Assembly (NCBI GenBank): GCA_003993805.1
Contig: RSEF01000027.1
Location: 1,310,690-1,374,689, forward strand
DNA: 64,000 nucleotides
Source: Himantopus leucocephalus
Lineage: Eukaryota > Chordata > Aves > Charadriiformes > Recurvirostridae
Reading direction: 5' to 3'
Under the pieces are notes generated by a model. That model did not search any database. It worked only from the letters and a program-made list of their open reading frames with translations, and was not told the origin of the DNA. The first letter of the stretch is position 1. Every line of letters starts with the position of its first letter. The position numbers and the translations under genes are program-made. Positions 1 to 13,800 of this stretch are shown one piece after another.

Positions 1-966
1 GAGCCACAGTTCTCCACGCTCATTGCAACAAGTACTCACCAGCCATAAATCCTTGTCTCCTTTTCTAAAGGAGCCCATTTTGAATGCTTCAGTGAGATCT
101 GGATTATTCTTCAGCTATTTGGGTGCTTCTTAAAAAAGACATTAGAGGCAGTCTCAGAGAGAAAACGAGTCTCCCGGTGAAGCTATCAAAGGAATCCCAA
201 CGTTAAAACAAACACCATTCCTGATGCCGCAAAGGAAGCAACTGAGGAATTTTCTTCCTTACAGTATCTGCCTGGTTCTCTAAACACCAATTGAACAGAA
301 CTGGAGATCCGACACTTAGATAGTCATTACTTATTTTCAAATGAAGGCAGCCATAAATAATGAACAAACAAGCAAACAAATTTTGATGAGATGTAGAGTG
401 ATATTTAGACATAGAGACGAAAAAGTGACGTTGTCTTCAGATCAGGGTAGAAATATACTCCTGAAGCAAGTTTCAAACCCCAAAGCTTTGTGTGGAAAAA
501 ACCCTTTAAAGCAGCACTTCCTTATCTTTTGTAGACGGTACCAGAATGATAACCAATTGCTCCATACAGGAGATATGGCGAGTTATTCTTTCCAGTAGCA
601 GTATCAAAAAAAGTTAATTCAGTTTATGAATCGAGAAATGCATTATCAGTTTTGAATTCTGGCTTGTTGCACTGAGTAGAAAAAGATGTTTTAAATCCTT
701 TACAAAGTCTGAATAATGCTTGCTTCCAACTCCGTGTCCCTGAAGAGATACAAGACATCCCAGCGTGCTCCCAAGGCCAGAGCTCTGAAAAAACTGTGTG
801 AATTAACCCTTCAAGACAGATGGCAGAGGTGGAAGGAATGAACGGAGTAGCACTGACATCGAGCCGCATGTTGAGGTATCCTCCTTAAAGATCTCAACCA
901 GACCTTCAACAAAACCCAGGAGCACTCTGCCTAGGTAAAGGGTGATGGAAGACCTCCATCTCCTGT

Positions 967-1010
967 GTGTGTTCATGCAGCTTTGAATGTATGCACATTT
1001 ATGAACACAC
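967..1010. repeat. Inverted repeat, 10-bp arms
   Basis: GTGTGTTCAT at 967-976 is exactly complementary to ATGAACACAC at 1001-1010, with a 24-base loop. It sits in a CA/TG-rich stretch (to about 1,060), so it may simply reflect an eroded dinucleotide repeat. Confidence 0.7.
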
Positions 1011-4000
1011 AACTGCTCACACCCGTGCATGTTCATGTAGGTATATTCACACGCTATACACTCTGAAACATCAGAAAACTCAGTGCCAGAGACCTCAGCT
1101 CAGTTGCACCAAAATGAACCTTCTCATTTGAACGGTGATCCATTGGGACCAAAATCAGGGAAAGAAAAGAGAGTCAGTGTCCTCTGCTTCCCGAGGTAAG
1201 CATCCCTTGTACAGGAGAAAGAAGAATGCAGCCCTAAGTCAAGGCAAGCACTTGGACAACTCAGCTGACAAAAATATGGGAATTTTTGTTGTACTGTCAA
1301 CGCATTGCTTTGTTAAATGGCAACTGAGAGCCTTTGCCAGTTCCTGGATGTGTTTGGGTCTTTGTCAAGTAATTCTGGGATGTCAGCTCTGGTGGACACA
1401 TGTCCATATTGCAGATAAAAACATATGATGATCTCTAACATCTTCAGTAAGAGGCTCACTGGAGACACCAAGAGCTAACTCATCCTGTGTCCCAGCAGGT
1501 CAGGGCTGGTGCATGGCAATAAGGTCAGGAGAAGGACAGCAACCAGAGAGCCACCTTAACCTCCACCACAAGGACACAATTACAGGGAAGGAAACCACCC
1601 ACCCAGAAAATTTCAAGTGTAATTTAATTGGAAACATTAATGTCTCTAAGCTCAAAGTTCCTTTAGACAAACAGACGCACACCCCCAAAATAGCCGTTAC
1701 AAGTATTTTCCTCCTACTCAGCAGGAAAAGGCACCCGGGATAATTTAATGGCTTGAGTCATTAGTTGCATATTGATGGCAGGGGATGACGCCAAATGCTG
1801 AAGCTTGGCAAGGAGACGGAGATCACATTAGAGTTTCTATTAGACTTGCAAGACCAGAGTGTGAAAGCTCCTTACTATAGCATTAAAAAAGGTTTCTTTT
1901 TCCCCCCATGAAAACTCTTGCTGACCAAAATAACATCTTCGGCTAGTGTATTTCTTTCTTTTTTTTTTTCCTTTTTATTAGAGAGGGGAGAGCAATGCAT
2001 ACGTAACCTCCTGGTGCAAGTCCCGTAGCAAACGCAATGACCCCTTCGCGCTGAGCAATGGGCAGCTCAGCCCCTGCCCTTCTGCACCAAGCGTGGTCAG
2101 CAGATCCAGAGAGTTCCCAGGGCTCTGGGCCACAGGGCAAAGAGACAGTCGGGGCATGGCCCTACAGCAAGCAACAGTCGTGTCCCCAGAACACAAAGCT
2201 CTTGAATAAGTATTGGCTTCTTTTACTTGTTTTCTGGTGCTTGAACTTTCAGGTCATTCTTGGGTCTCGGTTTCAAGCTTCCCCTAGCAACCAAGTCAGT
2301 GGAAAACTCACTGTTGGGAAAAAAAAAGCAGCATTTCTCACTGATTCACAAAAGCATTCAGAAAATCACCAATTATCACAAGGCAATAAAACTATGAGAT
2401 CCAGCAAGGGATGGATTGCCATAGGATATTGCCTGGAACACATCACTGGGGACTATTTTCAATGACCATGATTTTTCCCCTGCATCAAAAGCAAGCCCCT
2501 CACCTAAACCGTATCAGATTGATACCCAGGACTCAAATTAAGCCTTTATTCATTGATAAACACAGATTACCAAGCAGGTGGTAACTGAGGAAGAAAATTC
2601 TCTGTTGATAGCATATGTGGAACTGCCTGCGACCCCAGCCATATCGAGAAGGAAGCAGATTTTCTCTCCAGATGGCAAACTTTACTTATTCTAATTACAG
2701 ATATGTCCCCAAACACCTGAACACTCTCCACATACACACTGAAACATCACTTTACAGGGTGATGATTTGAAGGAAAATTTATTTAGTTATTTAGCAGTTT
2801 TTAAAAATCAAAATCTCAGCTCTCTTTGCTGCCTGCTGTCCTTCTCCAAACAGACAGCGTGTAGTACTGGTCTCCTTGGCCACAGCGTAGGTCATGCCTG
2901 GAATAAAAACTTTCAGAAAGAGGGAAATAAGCTTTAAAATTAATCCTGGGATTAATTAGGAGGGAGGTAGAAGTACAGAGTTCCAAACTGCCTTACTTCC
3001 TAATTAAAGACTGCTCACTTCACAGCCTCACGGTCCTGAAGCAGTAAAGATGGGGCCAGGTATTTAGCAGTACAAGTCGATATATCCCCATTGACTTTGC
3101 AAAGTCAATTTATGCCTCTGCTTGACATACTTGGAAATCAGTGATGAGACTCGCAACGACTTCCATGGCACTTTGGGTCAGGCCAATAAAAATGATCCAT
3201 ACTTATTAATTCTTACAGTGTTTGGCTGGTCCTTAGGAGATTTTCCCCCTTCCCTCCCCACATTCCCTGTTCAAAGTCCACAGAGGCAAATGCTGCTTTT
3301 TCTCAGCACTGGGCTATTTAAAGGAACAGCTTTCATTTTAATTCACCCACTGTTTGACAAGATGAGCTGATATAAAGCCTTATTTCTCTGTCAACTAACT
3401 GCTTTATTCAATACACAGGAAAAGGGCAAGGTTTGCTGGAAAAAAAAGGGTGATCATCTCAGGCTGCATGGTATTGTAGAGATGCACAGGGAAGAAGGAA
3501 ATGCCTTCCCTGTTCAAAAGGATGCTTGAGATGTCAAAGCAGGGTTTGGGGTTTTTTTTTTCCATTTTTACAAAGTGGCAACTAAACTTTGAAATCTTAA
3601 AAAGTGCTGTGAATCCAGCCAACCCAAACATTTCCCAGGACACGGTGCCTCAGGCTGTGATTTCAAACTGTGTGAAATGTAACTTTTGCATAAATTAGTG
3701 GCTGCGAGTTTAAACTGAGGTGATTTTTTCTTTTTTTTTTTTGGATCAGGACAATGATGATTTCATTACATCTCTAAAGGTGCTCTCAGTTGTGTTTTCC
3801 AGAGGTGGAGACAAGTGGAATTCATCAGCCACAGTTCCCAACCACTCTGACAGCTCTGAAGATGATAGACACAGAAAGCCAATACCTGAAGTGTATCCAA
3901 ATGAGATAAAAATCAAGGATTTTTGTTATAACCCAATGCACGCACATACCCCTCTGCATGTCTAATGCCAGGCATTACTTTGTGGTGACTTGAAATCCAG

Positions 4001-4368
4001 CAGCAATTTTTATTGACTGAACATATGCCAGAAAATCATTTCGCAAACGTCAATGGGCTTGAAAGAGAAAATGAAAAATTCATCTAGGGAAAGAGACAAA
4101 TGAGCTTAACTCGTTTCTTCTCCCAGAGTTAACAAGTGTTTACAGGATTTTATTCACCATTGCCAGTGTTAAATCTGCAATGCGCTGTAATGCAAATGTG
4201 CCTTCCTTGTAAAGATGTTCTACAATCATGGGCCCTGTCCGGGAGTTTAATAAAATAGTTGGTCAGAAAGTGGTCAAGTGCAGAACTCAAAATTACTTTC
4301 ATGCACGAAGCAGTTACGGTGAAAACAAAGTGGGGATGCAGAAACTGCTGATACGGAATATTTGCAAC

Positions 4369-4440
4369 ATTCCTTTTAAATCAAAATGTTTCATTTCAGA
4401 CTTAAAAGGAATTTGGAAATGCATTTTGGAAATGAAACAT
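4369..4440. repeat. Two interleaved inverted repeats
   Basis: The first pair is ATTCCTTTTAA (4369-4379) with TTAAAAGGAAT (4402-4412). The second pair is ATGTTTCATTTC (4386-4397) with GAAATGAAACAT (4429-4440). Both are perfect. The arms overlap in order A-B-A'-B', which is the topology of a pseudoknot in RNA, or it may be the remains of an old palindromic repeat. Similar words occur near 18,412. Confidence 0.7.
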
Positions 4441-6845
4441 AATTTCAAACCCAGATCGGGGTGTTCTCGGTGTCTAGGTATGTGAACCAAATCCTTCCAT
4501 CTTCCTCTTCGTTTCAAATTGAAAGTGAAAGCTTCACAGGGATTTAAACAAAAAGTTTCATTGTGGATGAAGAGAAATTTAATTTAACAAAGAATGTTGA
4601 TTTTCATGTTTTCTTGTCTGCTCTGAATGGGAAAAGTATTTGATCTCTGTAGCAAAAATTAAAGAGAAATTATTTCTACATCCAGCAAGGATCTTGGGTG
4701 CAAACCATTTATATTCTACAATCAGTCATGTAGGGCCAATGGGTTTTACCTTTTTCGGGCAGTTTCACTCTAGGTATCTTGTCCTGGCCTCCCACACCAA
4801 AGGCAGCTTGACTATAATGAGTTTTTCAAAATATGGCTTTTGTGCTTCACTAAGGCAGAAAACTGAATTATTAGGGTCAAGTACAGTGCAGTTCATTATC
4901 CATCCCTGCCCTGCTGTGGCCTTCATGACGCTAAAGAGTGACAGCAAAAATGGATTGGCTTCGTGACAAATTTAAAGTGATAATGGTGTCGCTGATTTTA
5001 AGGCTGATGACATTTTCCACTTGAGCCTGGAAGGACTGTCTGGCCTGATTGGAAAGCAGCACTATTAGCTATGGCCCACAAACAGCAGAAGCATGAGATC
5101 ATCTCATTCTAGAAGAAATATGGTTTTTCCATGCTGTCACCAGCTATGTTTGTCTACAGGCAAGTTATTTACTATCTCTGAGCTTCAGCTGAAGCATTTC
5201 TAGGAAGTTGGGAATTATCTAACCTTGACAAATGCCGCTAGTCCAATCCTTCATCTCTGATCCTGGTACATAGCTGTTTTCAGAAGGCTGAAGACATAGT
5301 AGTATGCACATCTGTGGTTTTTTTAAGTGTCTCTCTTTAATTTTCAGAAAGTCCCCTTGTTCTTATGGTCTGACCAAGGCAGAGCAGAAGCTCCTGTTTC
5401 CCAAAGCTGCAGCTCACATTTGCAGACCCATACAGGAGCGATATTCCCATTTAGCAACTCTATGGGGTCTTAAAAGTGTTGGTTAGCTAATGAATATGAA
5501 CAGGTTTGAGGCACCCAGGATAGTGGTTTGTTATTTTTGAGCTCCATGGAGCTAATGAAGGTGCAAAGGCTTATAAAAGCACAAGGATAGCCCATGGTAA
5601 CCTCATCTCTTAAACACAGGAGAAATACCAAGATGTAATGGCTCCTGGTGATCCTTAGGTTATTTCTCCGGCCATGGAGAGCCAAATATTTCTACCACTC
5701 CTGCTAATTTTTGTGTAATCAAGGTTTTCTTAGGAAGCTTCTCAGTTTGGATAGCAGGGGAAAAGGACTACAGACAACTGTAGTTTGTAGCTTCAAGTTT
5801 ACCAAAACCGAAATGTTCTTTTATTCTTGTTTATGTTATAAAAGGCAGGGAAAAAAACAACCCTGAAACAGTATACTTCCAGAGCATTTTCATGACTTGT
5901 ATACTTATGTTGGGTGTTGTGATTTTTAGCCTTGGAATCACAGGATTGCTAAAACTTCTTCCAATCCCAGTTGCCAAAGCCAGCTTGAACAAATTGTGCC
6001 TGGAGGGTATAGCACCAATGGGCAAAGATGTAAAAGCAATTGCCCGTAAATACCATCTGGATCTACCTCACTCCGCAGCCAAAGTTTAAGACCCGTCCCC
6101 TCTGCGCACCATCCTCATCTCCCTCCCTCTCTAGTAATGAAGCTCCCCAGGTGTTTATGGAGGTCACCTCCCCTCCATGCAGCTGGGGTTGGTGGAAAAC
6201 ACCGAGCCTCCCTCTCTGTAATTACCGGCTCTCAGCCTGGCTGAGCAAATGCTTTGATTCCCATTCCTGGATGAGCTATGCATCAAATTCTTCTGGTAAT
6301 CATGGTTTAAAATGCTTAGAGCTGGAGATGAAAGGTGAGTGTGTGCTCTCACAAAGGGACAGTGAGCCCTGGGAATGTTTCGACCGTGCTCATTGAGGCC
6401 CGGGGCTGACTGTCAGTGCAGGAAAGCGTAGGGGTGAGCTTCAGAAAAGCACCCTAAGAAGTAATGGGAGTGCATCATGATAAAACTCATAAACTAGATA
6501 TGACCATGGCACCTGCTTCCCAAATGCAACATCAGAGAGGACAGGGAATGTCCCCAGAGACCTTTCTAAGACAGTGGCAACCCTTTCATCCAGTACATAA
6601 TCAAGTTGCAGCACTCACTGACACAGGATTTGAAGGCTCCAAAGTTGTCTCAGGAGGGGATTAGATAAGCTCAGAGGTTCCTGGATGGAATTGAGCAATA
6701 GTTCAGTGACAGCTCCAGCAAATCTGTCTGAGCTAGGGGGACTGGGGAGTGACAGGCCAATGGATGAGTCTATTCCCACCTAGAGCTTGTGCTCTACCCC
6801 AAAAAGCTCATGGTTTGCAAGTATATGGGTGCTGCCCATGCTGGG

Positions 6846-6891
6846 TAGGAAGGATCCTGGTAAAAACAAAAATAGGAAGGATCCAGGTAAA
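6846..6891. repeat. Short direct repeat, 27-bp spacing
   Basis: A 19-base unit beginning TAGGAAGGATCC occurs at 6846-6864 and again at 6873-6891 with one mismatch. It is a small local tandem duplication with no coding meaning. Confidence 0.8.
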
Positions 6892-9800
6892 TACAGGTGA
6901 CAACACATGGAAAAAAAGGAAGATGTGTATGGGAATGAAGGGGTCAAAGCACAAAGGGGAGGACTAGCAGTTGTCATTGATGACTGATCTAGATAGTGCC
7001 AAGACCTGAACCTACACAGTGCTCAGGGGCAAGTGAGGAGCGGTTCTCCATGAGGATGGGGCAGACCTTTGGGAGCTAATAAGCCTGGAACCTGGTGTCT
7101 AGACCCAGCAGCCATAGGATGTTTCTTGGCCCTAACCCACCACCCAGTTCAGGCACTGAGCAGAGGGGACTGGCATTGGTTCACTACACAGACTGAGCTC
7201 TCTTCTACCCACAAAATAGCACATGGACACCATGCAAGGCACAACATCGCCTGGAATGTGTTGCATGGAGGAAAACCCCTTCAGCTCTACCTACCCCCTC
7301 TACTGTCAATGCTCCCTTGCTGTCTGCACTCTCCCTCCCAGTCCCAGCTCTCCCATCCTCTTGGCCGGGTGAGCTCGCAGCTCAGCTCACTTGCTACAGT
7401 TAAAATGGATTAATGCGGCACCAAAGCATGCAGACGATCTGGAGATGAAGCACCACCTAACCCAACCTGGGCTACATGCTGGAGTCTCATGTGCAGATGG
7501 GTTCCATTTCACCAGGCACAGCAGAGCATTTGGGGGTTATTTGCTTTTGGGAAGGGAATTGGGCAATGGAAAGCATCTAAAACTGTCAAAGAAAAATGCA
7601 GCAACTTGAATGCAGCTGTAAAAGCGTTAATAAGAGAAAAGCAACTTCCGCTCCCAGCTCAGCTGTGGGACAGGGGTTTTACACCACCTTCAGCGTTTAA
7701 CTTCTTGGCAGCTGTTCGGACTGAATTCAAAAAACACCCTTCCCCCATGTGATTACAGGACCCTTTCCTGGGGTTTCTATGGAAACCCAGCTGCTTTTAA
7801 AAATATCTGCTCCTTCCTCCAGTGGAAGAGACTCCAGCAGCTAATTTCCTCCTGACCAGTTCTCCCCTTTGGATGGGCTGTTTGCTCATTGACCCACCAG
7901 ATCGAGGGCTCTCCCACGCTCCAGCTTGGCAGCTGCCAAGCTACAGGTTAAAGCAAGAGTTGGATTCAAAAAGCCATCACAGGGCACAAGCACTGGAAAA
8001 CTGGACCACAAAGAGCCCCCAGCTCCCAGGAGGCAAAAACCAGGAGCTACTTCCATAGTTCTCCAGCTCTTGGTCAGGCCATGGGCTGAAGATCCCTCAC
8101 CCTGGCCAGTCCTGCACCCACGTGGCAGCTCAGCGTTGTTCACCATACAGCCCAGTTACTGGGCAAAGTCTGAAGGACTTTGGGGTCTCACCCAAGTGCG
8201 TCTTTGCACCTCTTTTGCATGAAAGCCGGCCAGAAAATACCCTGATGTGTCCTCGCCTGGTGCTCTGGCGTTGGATGCAGGGCGGACAGGCAGCATCCCT
8301 GCCTCTCCCAGGCCACGCACAGCCTCTGACCCTGCTGAGTTCGGCATTGGGAAGGAACACCCCCCCACACCCCCAAGAAGCCCACTGGCTTCTCGACACT
8401 CATTACTCCTGACAGGCGCCGCTGCCTGCCCGTGTTTGCCATAACAACCGTTTCCAGGCAGTTGTGCATCCTGGAAGCACAAGTCCCAGCGCTTTAAATC
8501 AGTCTAAACAGTTTCACAGACAAAACATCTTGTCAGCATCTACACAATCTCTCCTGATTGAACCAGTGATGGATGTGACACATCAAAACCAGAGTGCTTA
8601 CGCTTTTTCTCTGCTTGCTCAAGCTCTCTCGGAGGGGCTGGGGAAGCAGCTTAGGGAAGCGCAGGGCAGGGGACCCTTGCTTTGCTGACATACAGAGCAC
8701 ATTTAGAAGACGTCCTGTGATTACTAGCTTGCATTAAAGCACAAATTGTTACTTATCCTCCCATTGTCTCATGCAGCCCTCACAGTTTCTCTAAATAGCG
8801 CGTAGATGATTTAGAGAGGGCTGCAGTGCTTGGCAGAGGTTGGGGGTAGTGGGCTTTGCAGGTGTTTGCATTCTGTTTTGCCAAATATTTGCTCTGTCTG
8901 GCTCTCCAAACTTCTGGGACAGAGTGAAAAGAGAACCCCGCGACAACAAGATCCGTAGGGACGAACACGGGGGTTTGCATCATTTAAAGAGGAGGACATC
9001 TCAGGGCCAGAAACGTCGCAATGGGGATTTTGCTCGGAGAACTGATCTCAGCGCTGCAGAGATTCAGCGAGCTGCTGGCAGGGAGCGGAGGGGTGAGCAG
9101 CGCTCAGGCGGGGGCTGGAGGACCAGCAGAGGATTTGGCATGCTGTAAGGGGCCTCGTGGGCAAGCAGCGTGCTAGCCCTACCCCTCTCCTGCGAATAGA
9201 TCAATACGCTCGCGCATTTGCAGGTGAGTGTGTACACATGTATGTCTGCATTTATCGGGGTAGGTACTGAGCTCTCTGCCCCTCCAGAAGCCCTGCTCTA
9301 ACCGAGCTAGCTAGTTATCCACAAAATAATGAGATTTTGCTTTAAAGTAAGGAGATTTAAATGAAAGAACATGAGTACCTTTCATTTACTGGCTGTCTTT
9401 TGAGCCTCGTCGGTCACACTTGCAACCTTTCCTCTGCAACTCAGAGCCCAGAGCTGTGCTTTGTAATGACATCGGTGCGCAAGTTCACATTTCATCAGAA
9501 GAGCTCAAGCTTTAAGGAAAACATTAAGTTTTGCAAGATTCATAATAAAATCACTAGAGCTGGCAACCATGTAATCTGAAGTGTACATTTCCAGCCCTTT
9601 TCCCTGGCAAAGACAGCTGTCAAGCTGATAACTCACTGCCAAAGCTGAAGTTTGTCCAGATTATTTAGTGAATACACACAAGTACTTCAGGAGAGAATCC
9701 ACAAACAAGTCACTAATCCAAAAAAGCTGAATTCAAAAGGATAGCTGCAAGTTCGCTATTCCTGGCATGCTTAGAGCATAGAGATATGAGTAATTCTGGT

Positions 9801-10779
9801 GGTAGGATTAAACACAATTTGTGCTTTCAATCGTGTGATGGAAAGCGTATTAGGTCTGCGAGAAAGGCAACAGGACTGAGGGGTTTTTTCCATTTTAATC
9901 CTGTGGGACTTTCACCTGACTTTTTCAGCATAGGGCAGCCTTCCTGCCAACCCCCTTGTACGACAGGAACATTGCATATACCCAAATGGGGGAGAAAAAG
10001 GCTATTTGCATAATAGGACAAGACGCTGTTGTAAATAACTCCTGATGAGCTGAATCACAAGGGAGCCCAGGGAGTGGGGCCGAAGCGTAGTACCTGTTGC
10101 ATGACCCATTATATATTGCTTTAATATGTCATTAATATGCACCTCCCCAAGGCATTCCTGTATTTTCTCATGAAAGATTAAAGAGAAGGCAATTTCTACT
10201 AATCACACCGTTTTTCTAGACTGCTCTCTCACATTTTGCTGAAGGGCAAAGAGAGGACTGTTTCTTCTCTCTGCAAACATTCTGGGGACGGGGTTTATTT
10301 CCCAGCGAAAACTTCCCAAGGAAGGCATTCCCGTGATGCACCGAGGGAGCGACCCAGCTGCCTCTGGGATGGCAGACGTGTGCTGCCACGGTCTGTGGGC
10401 AGCCCCTCTGCTCCTGCCTGCTTTTCTAAATCTTTCCACTCCAGAGAACCCCCAGGCACCATGCTCAGGGTGGAAAATCCTCCTCCAGCCTGGTAACACA
10501 GCACTGAGACTTCCCGTTGTAGCTCTTGGCTCCTGGTGAGGATACTTAAAGCTTCTTATTGGGAGGATTAAAGGCAGAAAAACCTCTTTTTTGGCTATTA
10601 ACCTGTTAAAAGCAGGTTCATGGACTACATGGAATAATACCTGAGGAGAGGTCACACCCCAAAGCATGGGGGTGTGACCAGCTCTGGGTGCGAGCATCCT
10701 TGGGGCCGAGCGCGCTGCCTGCGGAGGCGGCTCTGGCCGTGAGCACAGGGTTTTCCCTGCCCATTTGACAGCGGTTTAT

Positions 10780-10876
10780 GGAAGGTGTCCCTTCCCATGG
10801 CAGAGGGGTTGGAACTAGATGATCTTCAAGGTCCCTTCCAACCTAAACCATTCTATAATTCTATGATTCTATGATT
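10780..10876 (+). mobile_element. CR1 LINE 3' end, 5'-truncated, plus orientation
   Basis: The stretch runs from a 'cccttcccatggcag' start through 'ggaactagatgatcttcaa' and 'ggtcccttccaacc', and ends in repeated ATTCTATGATT units. These are the hallmark 3' end of avian CR1 retrotransposons. Only about 100 bp remain, which is typical of severe 5' truncation on insertion. The low divergence of the tail suggests it is one of the younger copies here. No reverse transcriptase remains. Confidence 0.93.
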
Positions 10877-13800
10877 TGCTGACTCCTGTCAACCATCTTC
10901 CCGCCCCAACGGGGCAAAGCCAAGGGAGGGCTAATGGCCAGCACTCCTGGTGCCTCAGTCTCCTTCTCCTGCCAAGTGGAAAACAAACCCACAAGGAGTG
11001 ACAAGGACTCGCTGAAGGGGAGTAAAATACAGTGCAATTCTTCTGACAACATGTTTTTTCCCATTAAAAAAATGTCAAGTCATCCAAACCAAGTTCCTTA
11101 CATCGTAAGGACAGCGGCTGGTGCACAAGGGAGGATTTCTTTTAAACTGCAGCAAACTATACGTTTCAAACAAGAGTTGAATCAGAGTAACTTTTTATTT
11201 AGCCTAAGTGAATGATTACAGCAGAGATGTAACGATGGCACCTGCGATCCCAATCCAGCCAACTCCAGGCCTCTCAAGTCCATACCCCGAGAACCGGTTG
11301 TCCCTACAACACCATGCTCAGGGCCAGGATAGGTCTTTGCTGCTGCATTGCTTGGTAGACACAAACTCCCCAGACAAGGAGGTTTTTGGACATGGTTTCT
11401 CTTTCTGCAACAAGCTCTGAGCAGGAGGAGCTTCTGCTTCAGCGGGGACAGCCCTGCCTTGTTCAGCGTGCAGCCCGAGGGGGAAAGCCCTTATCTTCAG
11501 TGAGCACCATCCCCTAAGGATCCAGACAGAAAATCAATAGGAGTGCAGAGATTTGCTGGCTCTGAAGTGCTAAGGAGATAGGAGCCCATCATGCCTGATT
11601 AGATGTGCTGATTATCTGCTGATTTTTAGCAGAGGAATTCCCTTAGCAGGTGCCTCTGGCTCCTCTGTCCCTCATCTGTCCTTCTCTGCTTCTGCCGTCA
11701 CCTTTCTTGGGTCAGTACCAGGTATGGTTCCCTGTTTTCACACATCCCTGGGCTCTTGGACCTTGTGCAAAGGTCTGCTTGTGTGTTTAGAGAGAGCGAG
11801 GGAGCACAGAGGAGGGGGGTGAGTGCTCCTGAAAAGGTCCCATTTTGTTTTCCCTCCTGGGATGCCACCTCTTACTGCAAATTTTGCACCTGTGTCAAAA
11901 TTCAATGGTAAAGGCAAACTGAACTAGTCCATTTTAAACTGTCCAGGCTTCTTGCTTCTTGCTATTTGGGATGCTCTACCAAGTTTCACCATGCTCCAAT
12001 TTAAGCTGCTTCTCAGACTTAGTATTTCCCTTAGTCAAGATGACAAGGTTGCCTCGTGGGCTGCGAGTTATGGCCGTGATAAAGCAAACAAAGATTCCCC
12101 TTGCAGGACAGGTTCTTCTAGTGACCAAAGCAATGGCAATAAATGTCAGCAGTACGGAGCTCCACAGCTGGTTGATGCGAGTAGTCCTCTACTTCCTAAA
12201 TGGAAGTTATCAGCATATGTGCATGTTCATTTCCATACGGAAACACTATCTCTACATGGGCTCTGCAATCAGTTGGTTGCAGTGACTGTGCAAAGTGGAC
12301 AGATTTTCAATTTATACAACTTGAGTAAGATGCTGGGAACAGTATGACCCACACCTAGAAATATTGCAGTCAGATTTTCAGGAGCTTATCATGCTTCCAA
12401 CCAGGCAAAGCTCCAAGGTCTTCCAGAGGAGCTGCAAAGGAGGAAAAGTGTCTACTGGCATAGAGTTGTTCATTTCCCTTTTAGCCTTTATCTCATCCAG
12501 AGACAGCTCCTGATTCTGCACAATCTTTACAGAAGAGGAGAACAGTAAATGCTCTGAATAGGAAAAGAGGGAATTATAAAAATTATGTATCTTAACTGCT
12601 AACAACAATATGATTTCAATTGTCTTTAAGCTTAATAAATTCCCTCTCTTGACATCCTGGGGACACTGGAAAGAATATGGCATCAAGTGATTAGACAGAG
12701 AAATCTACTTAAGCCTTCCAGCTGGGCTCTCCTGTCGGTGGTGTCACGGACTCGCGCTACAGCCTCGCAGCTTCTCTGAACTCCCCGTGTCTCTGTTCTC
12801 CTTCTGCAGCAGAAGGTTGGGAAGAGTTAATCAATCCCCATCTTTTTCTTGCTCTCTCTACTTTGGCTGCAAGATGTCAGGCAAGAGGCTGCTGTGGTTC
12901 GTATTTAGTACACCTGTGTTCTGCCCTTCAACAGGGCTTCCAAACATTTTAATGCAAATATCAGGGAATCTATAATTAGATCTGCAATCATTCCTAATAG
13001 TGGCTCATAAAGGCTATTTTGTGTTTCCATCACTTTTGTTGCAGTGCTTAGCATTGGACTAAAAGCAGTGGGTACGGTAGTTAGCAAAGCATTTCACTGC
13101 CAGTCAGAGGTGAGAAAGAAGAGGAAAACAGTAAATTCTGCTTTTATTTCTTCTGCAGTCCATCTACTCTTAAATATTAGTGTGAGCAGGTACAATCTGA
13201 ATACACGACTACAACGCTTTTGTCTTTATGATGTTTACAGCTGTAAACCAGCCAAGTATGACATGCAATTTCCCTAAAGAGCTTAAACACTTGCAAGCCT
13301 AGTCACATCCACACGAGCCTCAGCTCTTTTCAGAATAAGGCAATTGCACTGGAACATTTCTACCGAACCCCAAAACCATTGCCCCAGACATCTGGAAGAA
13401 GTAGGAGAGTCATTGCAGGAGACATGGAAAGTGCATGCCTTCAGCTGCGCTGTAAATCCTGGCTCTGTTTTTTAGGCTAAAAGAATATATTTTTTTTTCC
13501 CCCCATTCTGGAAAGGCCAGAGTGCTACGTGGCTCACAGTACTTACGAGATTAGACAGCAGAGGTCTCTACTTCAGCATCCATCTCCTTTACCACTATTG
13601 TAGCCATTAAATAGAAATAGGCACTGCCTAGCAGTTTAGGAGAGAAGGAAGCTCAGAAGGAACAGTTACACGTACCTACAATGATTACCTTAAATAGAGA
13701 TAGCTAGCACTAAAAAAACGGATGTTTACCCTTAGGAAGAGCTTAGATATAATCATCCATAGCTGGATTCATGGATATAAGAAAGAGCAGAGAAATCGGA

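Larger units (their letters stand above)
1..10779. other. Intronic stretch without recognisable genes
   Basis: Mostly AT-leaning unique sequence up to about 6 kb, becoming more GC-rich from 6 to 9.3 kb. It contains homopolymer runs (T tracts near 1,965, 3,550 and 3,730), inverted repeats near 0.97 and 4.4 kb, and a short direct repeat at 6.85 kb. AT-rich homeobox-like words (TAAT, ATTTGCAT-like) cluster near 10.0-10.15 kb. The longest open frames (for example the 164-codon minus frame from 10,697) show no family features. Confidence 0.6.
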
